Translations under genes and position numbers: made by a program
In this document: positions 1 through 5,560 of the stretch, one piece after another
Layout of the letters: each line of letters starts with the position of its first letter
Position numbering within the stretch: position 1 is the first letter of the stretch
Source of the DNA: Alphaproteobacteria bacterium
GTDB lineage: Bacteria; Pseudomonadota; Alphaproteobacteria; CAAHEQ01; UBA3637
Assembly: GCA_017513365.1 (NCBI GenBank)
Contig: JAFXFY010000100.1
Location: 1 to 6,931, forward strand
DNA: 6,931 nt
Reading direction: 5' to 3'
The notes under the pieces: model-generated
What the model was told of the DNA's origin: nothing
Seen by the model: the letters and a program-made list of their open reading frames with translations, nothing else
The model's database searches: none

Positions 1-2
1 AA

Positions 3-446
3 AATGAGTTGTGTCTTGATGCAGGAGAATCATGTCATTATAGTAGTTATAGAGTTTGTAAAAATTATGAAATACATGATAAAAAAACAATAAATGGAAA
101 GGAATGGATACAAATTTATGTAAATAACAAGGGGTCCGTGACTTGGTGGGATGCATATAAGATCTGTACTCATTTAGGTAAAAAATTACCAACAATTTCA
201 GAGTTTAATGAAGGATGGAATGGTTTTGTTGATTATGACACTACCTGTGTTAATAGTGGCGATTGTGGTTATAATCGCACAAAACTGGCAAAAGATGTAT
301 ATTCAGCATTTGGATTTAAAAGTGAGTGGGTGTGGTTTTATGATAATACTGGAGCCTGTTCAGCATTTAGAGATTATGTTGCTATAGAAGGATATATTGG
401 AAGTTATGGAAGATACTATGGTAGTAGTGCGCTTTGTTATGATTAA
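3..446 (+). CDS. 3' end of an unidentified cysteine-rich, probably exported protein (partial at left edge)
   Basis: The frame is open from the first complete codon at position 3 to the TAA at 444-446, giving 147 visible residues. A TTG at 9 could be read as a start, but it has no convincing ribosome binding site and the frame stays open upstream, so I treat this as a C-terminal fragment. It has eight cysteines (for example C4, C11, C19, C55), an even number that suits a disulfide-bonded exported protein. The stretch W48-W49-D-A-Y-K-I-C-T-H-L-G-K-K-L-P-T (to 64) resembles the W-x-x-A-x-x-x-C-x-x-L-G-x-x-L-P-[ST] pattern seen in formylglycine-generating-enzyme/C-type-lectin-like folds and in some pilin-like surface proteins. 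The last 20 residues are rich in Gly, Tyr and Ser and end in C-Y-D. No signal peptide can be seen because the N-terminus is missing. GC is about 32% by hand count, clearly lower than adjacent mutL. The family is not recognised; surface or secreted protein is an inference. Confidence 0.6.
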   Translation, partial: NELCLDAGESCHYSSYRVCKNYEIHDKKTINGKEWIQIYVNNKGSVTWWDAYKICTHLGKKLPTISEFNEGWNGFVDYDTTCVNSGDCGYNRTKLAKDVYSAFGFKSEWVWFYDNTGACSAFRDYVAIEGYIGSYGRYYGSSALCYD

Positions 447-2294
447 TTACTTCCGGCCAAATAATCGTTCTATGTCGTTTAGTTTTAATTCAATATAAGT
501 TGGGCGACCGTGGATGCATTGGCCGGAGGTGCCACACTGTTCCATTTGACGGAGTAAGGCATTCATTTCCTCTATGGTGAGTTTCCTGCCGGAACGAATA
601 GAGCCGTGACAGGCCATTCTGGCGCAAATATCCTTAATTTTATCTTGTAAAACAACGGTATCACCAAATTCTTTTAAGGTGTCGGCTAAATCTTGGATAA
701 GGGCTTTGATATCCGTTTTATCTAAAATAGCCGGAATTTCCCGAACGGCAATGCTGTCATACCCAAAGGCATCCATCACTAATCCCATTTTAGCCAGTTC
801 ATCTTTCCAAGTGGTCAAAATATCTACTTCTGATTGATTTAAATCAATAATTTCGGGGATTAATAACAGCTGAGTTTTAGGATTTGTCCCTACAGTTGCC
901 ATCATTTTTTCGTATGTCAAGCGTTCGTGAGCGGCATGTTGATCGGTAATGATAATGCTGTCCAATGTTTGAGAAACAATGTATGTTTCATGCAGTTGAG
1001 CCTTAGCAAATCCAAGCGGTGGAAAGTCCGTTTGTTGGTGCATGGTAGCGGTTTCTGCAGAGTGCATCACCGGTCGTTCTTCTGAAGCGGCAACAGTTTG
1101 TATAATCGGTTGAATTGGCGTTTCGGTATATTCCTCTGCCGGTGTATCTTTTTTGACCGAATAAACCTCCATAGCCATTAAGGGCTGGCTCATTTGAGGC
1201 ATTTGGGTAATATAGCTAGGCTCAGTAGAATGTTGTCGTTTCGGTAAAATAGACGGAGCCGATTTGGCCAGAGCAATATCGCCAATCGTTGTTGATGTTT
1301 TGGCCGAATTTTCTGTCAAAGCTCGGCGAATGGAGCCGACCAATAACCCACGAACAGAGGCCGAATCTTTAAATCTGACTTCTGTTTTGGCCGGATGAAC
1401 GTTAACATCCACTTCCGTATTTGGAACGTGTAAAAACAGTGCCAATACAGGATACCCTTCATTTCCGTGACCGATAAGGCCTTGAAACGCCCCACGAACG
1501 GCACCCATTAAGACTTTATCTTTCACAAAACGGCCATTAACGAATAAGTATTGCTCGGTGGAAGTTGCACGTAAATAGGTCGGCAAACCCACAAATCCAT
1601 AGATTTTCATACCATTATATTCGGCATCAACAGCAACGGTATTTTTATCAAATTCTTTGCCGATAACTTGTGCCACACGTGTCAGTAAATTATCCGTCTT
1701 AGAATAATTTAAAACCGTTCGTTTGCCATCAGTCAAAGAAAAAGCTATTTTCGGATAAGCCATCGCCAAACGATTCACGATTTCTTTGGCATATCCCATT
1801 TCAGTTTGAGGGGCTTTTAAAAATTTTAATCGGGCAGGGGTGGCATAAAATAAATCATTAACCTCAACCAGTGTGCCTTTCCCGAAAGCGGCTGGTTTAA
1901 CGGCTTCTTTTTGACCGCCGTTGACCGATATACACCACGCTTCGGTACTATCAGCCGTTCTGGAGGTGATTTTCAATTTTGCCACCGAGGCAATAGAGGG
2001 TAAGGCTTCTCCCCGAAAGCCTAAGAAATTGATATTAAACAAATCTTCATCCGGCAACTTACTGGTGGCATGGCGTTCAACAGCCAATTCTAATTCTGCC
2101 GGTGTCATCCCCTTACCATCGTCTTTGACGGAAAAATACGTTTTCCCCCCGTCAATCATCGTGATGTCAATCTTGCCAGCACCTGCATCAATGGCATTTT
2201 CCATCAGTTCTTTTAGGGCCGAGGCGGGGCGTTCCACCACTTCACCGGCAGCGATTTGATTAATTAGATTTTGCGGTAATAAACGAATGGTCAT
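447..2294 (-). CDS. mutL: DNA mismatch repair protein MutL, endonuclease-bearing type
   Basis: MutL couples mismatch recognition by MutS to strand incision. The 615 residues match the usual family length. The N-terminal GHKL ATPase carries all its motifs: ELMENAIDAGA (29-39; E29 and N33 are the catalytic Glu and Mg-binding Asn), DDGKGM (58-63), RHATSKL (74-80) and GFRGEALPSI (92-101). A variable, Thr/Pro/Gln-rich linker spans roughly 335-430. The C-terminal domain has the metal-binding endonuclease motif DQHAAHERLTYE (451-462, fitting DQHA-x2-E-x4-E), ACHGSIRSG (561-569) and CIHGRP (593-598), so it should nick DNA itself, as in organisms lacking MutH. QLLLIP (475-480) sits where Bacillus subtilis MutL has its beta-clamp-binding motif. 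The start is fixed by the typical N-terminus (MTIRLLPQNLINQIAAGEVV). An AAAGG at 2306-2310 overlaps the pgi stop, 11 bases before the ATG, which is a rather long spacing. It is the last gene of the lspA-lipoprotein-pgi-mutL operon, and its stop abuts the stop of the convergent gene. Confidence 0.98.
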   Translation of the reverse strand: MTIRLLPQNLINQIAAGEVVERPASALKELMENAIDAGAGKIDITMIDGGKTYFSVKDDGKGMTPAELELAVERHATSKLPDEDLFNINFLGFRGEALPSIASVAKLKITSRTADSTEAWCISVNGGQKEAVKPAAFGKGTLVEVNDLFYATPARLKFLKAPQTEMGYAKEIVNRLAMAYPKIAFSLTDGKRTVLNYSKTDNLLTRVAQVIGKEFDKNTVAVDAEYNGMKIYGFVGLPTYLRATSTEQYLFVNGRFVKDKVLMGAVRGAFQGLIGHGNEGYPVLALFLHVPNTEVDVNVHPAKTEVRFKDSASVRGLLVGSIRRALTENSAKTSTTIGDIALAKSAPSILPKRQHSTEPSYITQMPQMSQPLMAMEVYSVKKDTPAEEYTETPIQPIIQTVAASEERPVMHSAETATMHQQTDFPPLGFAKAQLHETYIVSQTLDSIIITDQHAAHERLTYEKMMATVGTNPKTQLLLIPEIIDLNQSEVDILTTWKDELAKMGLVMDAFGYDSIAVREIPAILDKTDIKALIQDLADTLKEFGDTVVLQDKIKDICARMACHGSIRSGRKLTIEEMNALLRQMEQCGTSGQCIHGRPTYIELKLNDIERLFGRK

Positions 2295-2308
2295 CGGGGA
2301 TTTTACCT

Positions 2309-3910
2309 TTATTTTAAGCGAGCAACACGGATTTTTTCAATTAAAGCATTAGTTGAACAATCGTGTTTAAGTTCCTTATCTTTATCGGTTATTTCTGGCA
2401 AAATATTCTTTGCTAACTGTTTGCCGAGTTCTACCCCCCATTGGTCAAAACTATCTATGCCCCAAATGACACCTTGTACAAAAACCTTGTGTTCGTATAG
2501 GGCAATTAAACTACCGAATGCTTTTGGCGTGAGTTTATCAAATAAGATACTGTTGCTTGGGCGGTTCCCTGTAAAGGTTTTAAACGGCACTAATTCTTCC
2601 GCCACACCTTCTGCCCGAACTTCATCCGGTGTTTTGCCCTTCATCAAAGCCTCCGGTTGAGCGACAAAGTTGGACAGCAAAATATCGTGTTGTTCACCCG
2701 TTTCATTCAGTGAGTGAATCGGGGCAATAAAATCACATGGAATCAAGTGTGTACCTTGATGAATTAATTGATAGAATGAATGTTGTCCGTTTGTGCCGGC
2801 AGCACCGAATAAAATCGGACCTGTTGCATAATCTACCGGACGACCGCTTTTTTTGACACCTTTACCATTACTTTCCATATCCAATTGTTGTAAATAAGAG
2901 GGCAGGTAATGTAAATACTGATTATACGGTAAAACGGCATAGCTTTCGGCCCCTAAATATGTGGTGTACCAGATACCGAGCAAGCCCATAATAACCGGTA
3001 AATTTTGTTCCAGCGGTGTGTTTAAAAAGTGCATATCCATTTCATAGGCACCTGTCAGCATTTGGATAAAGTTATCATAGCCGATACTCAGCATAATACT
3101 GAGCCCAATGGCCGACCACATAGAATAACGACCGCCGACAAAATCCCAAAAGACGAACATATTGTCCGGATTAATACCGAATTCGGCAACGGCTTTTATG
3201 TTTGTTGAAACGGCAACAAAGTGATTTTCTACTGCGTTTTCCCCCAACTGATCAACCAACCATTTTCTTGCCGTTTTGGCATTTGTCAGTGTTTCTTGTG
3301 TTGTAAAGGTCTTACTGGAAATAATAAATAATGTGGATTCTGCCGGACATTGTTTCAAAGTTTCCGTAATATCTGTCCCATCCACATTAGAAACAAAATG
3401 GAATTTTAAAGCCTCAGTTTTGTAATACTTTAAGGCATCAATTGTCATAGCCGGTCCCAAATCAGACCCGCCGATACCGATATTAATAACATCCGTAATA
3501 CGTTTACCGGTATAGCCTAACCACGCACTGGAGCGAACTTTATCGGAAAAAAGGCGCATTTGATTTAATACCGCATTAATTTGAGGCATAACATCTTGAC
3601 CATCAACTAAAATAGGGTGATTATCTCGATTGCGTAAAGCGACATGTAATACAGGGCGGTTTTCCGTTGTGTTGATACGTTCACCCGAAAACATTTTCTG
3701 AGCCATCCCTTGCAAATCAGCTTCTTTAGCCATTTGCATCAGCAAGGTCATTGTTTCTTCAGTGATATTATTTTTGGAATAATCCAATAAGAAATCATTA
3801 AATGTTGCATGGAATTTGTTAAATCTGTCCGGATCGGAGGCAAACAAATCCTTCATATGAACTTTTTTAATTTCTTCGGCGTGATTTTGTAATTGAGTAT
3901 AGATAGTCAT
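2309..3910 (-). CDS. pgi: Glucose-6-phosphate isomerase
   Basis: This cytoplasmic enzyme interconverts glucose 6-phosphate and fructose 6-phosphate in glycolysis and gluconeogenesis. It is 533 residues long, close to the 549 of the E. coli enzyme, and appears complete. Visible family signatures are IGIGGSDLGPAM (144-155), the phosphate-binding SKTFTTQET (199-207), DFVGGRYSMWSAIGL (256-270), QLDMESNGKG (342-351), GTNGQHSFYQLIHQGT (372-387) and WGVELGKQLA (491-500). By motif alignment the catalytic Glu, His and Lys are E346, H377 and K497 (E355, H386 and K514 in E. coli); the Glu-His spacing of 31 is the same. The ATG is preceded by AAAGGA (3919-3924) with 8 bases between, which supports this start. 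It lies 12 bases after the small lipoprotein gene and 14 bases before mutL, so all are probably on one transcript. No frameshift or missing catalytic residue is seen. Confidence 0.98.
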   Translation of the reverse strand: MTIYTQLQNHAEEIKKVHMKDLFASDPDRFNKFHATFNDFLLDYSKNNITEETMTLLMQMAKEADLQGMAQKMFSGERINTTENRPVLHVALRNRDNHPILVDGQDVMPQINAVLNQMRLFSDKVRSSAWLGYTGKRITDVINIGIGGSDLGPAMTIDALKYYKTEALKFHFVSNVDGTDITETLKQCPAESTLFIISSKTFTTQETLTNAKTARKWLVDQLGENAVENHFVAVSTNIKAVAEFGINPDNMFVFWDFVGGRYSMWSAIGLSIMLSIGYDNFIQMLTGAYEMDMHFLNTPLEQNLPVIMGLLGIWYTTYLGAESYAVLPYNQYLHYLPSYLQQLDMESNGKGVKKSGRPVDYATGPILFGAAGTNGQHSFYQLIHQGTHLIPCDFIAPIHSLNETGEQHDILLSNFVAQPEALMKGKTPDEVRAEGVAEELVPFKTFTGNRPSNSILFDKLTPKAFGSLIALYEHKVFVQGVIWGIDSFDQWGVELGKQLAKNILPEITDKDKELKHDCSTNALIEKIRVARLK

Positions 3911-3918
3911 GGTCAGTT

Positions 3919-3924
3919 TCCTTT
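3919..3924 (-). promoter_or_regulatory. Ribosome binding site of pgi, overlapping the upstream stop codon
   Basis: The minus strand reads AAAGGA here, 8 bases before the pgi ATG. It overlaps the TAA of the small lipoprotein gene (3923-3925), so a ribosome finishing that gene sits on the pgi initiation site. This is consistent with coupled translation. Confidence 0.7.
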
Positions 3925-4057
3925 ATGGCTTAATATCAAATTCCGGTGGAACAATAATGGATTTACCATTAACAACTTGTGTACTGGTAAGTGGTGGTTT
4001 TTTGGGTGCACAAGCACTTAATGCAACACATAATATAATCATTAAAAATATTTTCAT
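3923..4057 (-). CDS. Very small lipoprotein (44 residues), BamF/DUF3035-like C-terminal motif
   Basis: Reading the minus strand from 4057 gives a 44-residue protein. It starts M-K-I-F-L-M-I-I-L-C-V-A, followed by the lipobox L-S-A-C with the lipidated cysteine at C16. This is a short, typical lipoprotein signal peptide, and the mature part is only 29 residues (C16 to P44). It continues A-P-K-K-P-P and ends S-I-I-V-P-P-E-F-D-I-K-P. The ending resembles the LVVPPDFxLRPP segment near the N-terminus of alphaproteobacterial BamF (DUF3035) lipoproteins of the outer-membrane beta-barrel assembly complex, whose genes commonly follow lspA. The start is well supported: AAGGGG lies 8 bases upstream (4066-4071), and the ATG overlaps the lspA TGA as ATGA, implying translational coupling. 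Inner or outer membrane location cannot be decided firmly; residue 17 is Ala, not Asp, so outer-membrane sorting by Lol is expected. Lipoprotein is a strong call; BamF relationship is moderate inference. Confidence 0.82.
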   Translation of the reverse strand: MKIFLMIILCVALSACAPKKPPLTSTQVVNGKSIIVPPEFDIKP

Positions 4058-4503
4058 TTTTGTTTCCCCTTATTTGTTAAAAATGAACGTAAAATGACAA
4101 CGCCGGCACCGATACAAATAGCCATATCTGCCACATTAAAGGCCGGCCAATGATATGAACCGATATAAAAGTCTAAAAAGTCAACAACGGCTCCATGTAT
4201 AAACCGGTCAATGACATTTGAAACGGCTCCACCGATAATCATTACAAAACCGATACGGGTCCATGTGTCTGTTTCTTTTTGCATCCACCAAGCTAACAAA
4301 GCACAAACCGATAAAGCAATAATGGATAACACATACGGATTGTTTCCGGCAAACATAGAAAAACTGACACCGGTATTATAGGCCAAAATCAAATTAAAAC
4401 ACGGCATTACTTTAATGATTTTTGGCACAACCATTTCATTTAAAATAATAATTTTTGTCAGTTGGTCTAAAATAATAACCCCTAAAGCGATTAAATAAAT
4501 CAT
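4054..4503 (-). CDS. lspA: Lipoprotein signal peptidase (signal peptidase II)
   Basis: LspA is an inner-membrane aspartyl peptidase that cleaves signal peptides from diacylglyceryl-modified prolipoproteins. The protein shows about four hydrophobic segments and the family motifs LDQLTK (residues 12-17 of this 149-residue form), YNTGVSFSMF (42-51), GGAVSNVIDR (91-100), VVDFLDF (106-112) and FNVADMAI (122-129). The catalytic aspartates are D108 (VVDF) and D126 (FNVAD). The usual Gly before the Asn of the third motif is Ser here, a mild variation. I choose the ATG at 4503 because AAAGGA lies 6 bases before it (4510-4515). An in-frame ATG at 4518 would add MKGIK, but it falls almost exactly at the predicted transcription start and has only a weak ribosome site. 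Length is slightly under the 164 residues of E. coli LspA. It heads the minus-strand operon, and its TGA overlaps the ATG of the next gene, a lipoprotein that LspA itself should process. Confidence 0.95.
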   Translation of the reverse strand: MIYLIALGVIILDQLTKIIILNEMVVPKIIKVMPCFNLILAYNTGVSFSMFAGNNPYVLSIIALSVCALLAWWMQKETDTWTRIGFVMIIGGAVSNVIDRFIHGAVVDFLDFYIGSYHWPAFNVADMAICIGAGVVILRSFLTNKGKQK

Positions 4504-4509
4504 TTTAAT

Positions 4510-4515
4510 TCCTTT
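4510..4515 (-). promoter_or_regulatory. Ribosome binding site that decides the lspA start
   Basis: The minus strand reads AAAGGA, followed by six bases and ATG at 4503. The site lies inside the coding frame if the upstream ATG at 4518 were used, so it argues for the shorter 149-residue LspA. Confidence 0.65.
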
Positions 4516-4525
4516 CATTTTTTCT

Positions 4526-4554
4526 CTTATAATATAAATATTCTAAAAAGTCAT
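4526..4554 (-). promoter_or_regulatory. Predicted sigma70-type promoter of the lspA-lipoprotein-pgi-mutL operon
   Basis: On the minus strand, ATGACT at 4554-4549 matches the -35 consensus TTGACA at four of six positions, and TATAAG at 4531-4526 matches TATAAT at five of six. The spacer is 17 bases, the optimum. Transcription would begin near 4519-4518, giving a leader of about 15 bases before the ATG at 4503. Upstream is a long A-rich stretch on this strand that could act as an UP-like element. This is prediction from sequence only. Confidence 0.55.
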
Positions 4555-4583
4555 TCTTTTTTTATTTTCTTTTTTAATTTTTC

Positions 4584-4592
4584 TGTTATAAT
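4584..4592 (+). promoter_or_regulatory. Extended -10 promoter placed directly before the pentapeptide gene
   Basis: The sequence TGTTATAAT is a perfect extended -10 element (TGN followed by TATAAT at 4587-4592). No good -35 is seen at the proper distance (ATTTTC at 4564-4569), which is common for extended -10 promoters. Transcription would start about 6-7 bases after the hexamer, at 4598-4599, which coincides with the A of the predicted start codon. The transcript would therefore be leaderless or nearly so. Confidence 0.55.
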
Positions 4593-4598
4593 GAAACT

Positions 4599-5558
4599 AT
4601 GACAGAACAATTACAACGACCCGAGATGAAAACGCAAAGTGCCAAGATTACTGAAGAAGAGTGGTCTTATTTTTCATTAGGTATTGATGTACAAGAGTTT
4701 ATTTTGCCTTCTGAGCGAGCAGATTACAAATCTGATCCTAAGGCAGTTGCGTTGGTAGAGGCTATTAAAGCCGGTGAAGATTTATCCGGTCGTGATTTTT
4801 CCGGTGTGAATTTAAAAGGGGCGGATATTTCCGGCGCCAAATTACAAGGTGCTAATTTATCCGGTGCCATTTTCTATAAAACAACAGCCAACAAATGTGA
4901 TTTTCAAGGGGCCAATTTTGATGGGGCCTACATGGAATATTTTGACGGTAGTGGTAGTAATTTTCAAGATGCCAGCTTTAAGCACGTTTTTGTCAGAAAT
5001 ATAAACTTAAAAAAAGCCATTATTGATGAAAAAGAATTGGCTAAATTTTCGGCTATTGAACAATTAATACGCTTAATTGAAACAGGGCAGTTGGATATCA
5101 GATGTTTGTCTAAACAAGATTTAATGCATCTTGATTTACGCCGGATTGATTTAAGTAAAGTGGATTTAGAGGGGGTTGACTTATCGGCTTTAATTTTAGA
5201 AGGGGTTAATTTATGTGGAACATATATTGATCCCAAACAACTGATGAGTTTAGAAGGATTACAACACTATCATCGGTCAGTTCAAAAAATGAATGAAACA
5301 AAGCTGAAAATGGAAACGCTAAAGGTTATTCAGGCAAAATCTAAAGAATTGGATGCCTATGCCGCCCGTGAGGCTAAAAATAAGAAAACTGATGTATCCT
5401 CTAAAAAATTAAAACGTCCCAAACCTAAAGGTAAAAAAGACACAGAAACATTAATTCATATCATGACAGAGGGGGGACAAAATACGAATGCGTCTTCTCA
5501 AAAAATTGCAGGTAAAACACAACAGGCGAAAAAAACAAATTTAAAAAACAGGAATTAA
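4599..5558 (+). CDS. Pentapeptide-repeat protein with two repeat modules and a lysine-rich tail
   Basis: This is a 319-residue protein with no signal peptide or membrane segment, so it should be cytoplasmic unless secreted by another route. After a non-repetitive N-terminus (1-50) come two related modules. Each opens with a short helix (L52-V-E-A-I-K-A-G59 and L156-I-R-L-I-E-T-G163), continues with pentapeptide repeats of the A[DN]LxG kind expected to form a right-handed quadrilateral beta-helix (61-140; about 174-208), and closes with N-L-x4-I-D-x-K-x-L (ending 147 and 215). From about 226 the chain is lysine-rich, probably helical then disordered, ending KKTNLKNRN. The ATG at 4599 has no Shine-Dalgarno sequence and lies about 6 bases after a TATAAT, suggesting leaderless translation; a later Met at residue 10 is possible but also lacks a good site. 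It is followed after 2 bases by a type IV coupling ATPase gene. The biochemical function is unknown; substrate or accessory factor of the neighbouring secretion protein is inference. Confidence 0.9.
   Translation: MTEQLQRPEMKTQSAKITEEEWSYFSLGIDVQEFILPSERADYKSDPKAVALVEAIKAGEDLSGRDFSGVNLKGADISGAKLQGANLSGAIFYKTTANKCDFQGANFDGAYMEYFDGSGSNFQDASFKHVFVRNINLKKAIIDEKELAKFSAIEQLIRLIETGQLDIRCLSKQDLMHLDLRRIDLSKVDLEGVDLSALILEGVNLCGTYIDPKQLMSLEGLQHYHRSVQKMNETKLKMETLKVIQAKSKELDAYAAREAKNKKTDVSSKKLKRPKPKGKKDTETLIHIMTEGGQNTNASSQKIAGKTQQAKKTNLKNRN
5550..5553 (+). promoter_or_regulatory. Ribosome binding site of the coupling ATPase gene, inside the end of the preceding gene
   Basis: AGGA lies 7 bases before the ATG at 5561 and overlaps the last codons of the pentapeptide gene, whose TAA is at 5556-5558. 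This supports coupled translation of the pair and fixes the start of the second gene. Confidence 0.65.
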
Positions 5559-5560
5559 CA

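Noticed and set aside
1316..1504. 62-codon open frame on the minus strand
   Set aside because: It lies wholly inside mutL in another frame and shows no family motif; a shadow of a well-supported gene.
1921..2259. 112-codon open frame on the plus strand
   Set aside because: Antisense to the highly conserved ATPase domain of mutL; openness reflects codon bias of the true gene.
2421..2660. 79-codon open frame on the plus strand
   Set aside because: Antisense to the C-terminal part of pgi, with no ribosome site or recognisable motif.
3909..4097. 62-codon open frame on the plus strand
   Set aside because: Antisense to the small lipoprotein gene and the end of lspA. The minus-strand reading has a lipobox, a ribosome site and an ATGA overlap, so it is the real gene.
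4555..4583. T-rich tract that could look like a terminator tail
   Set aside because: No GC-rich hairpin precedes it on either strand. It fits better as AT-rich DNA upstream of the two divergent promoters.
4964..5236. 90-codon open frame on the minus strand
   Set aside because: Antisense to the pentapeptide repeats; its Lys/Ser-rich regularity mirrors the repeats on the other strand.
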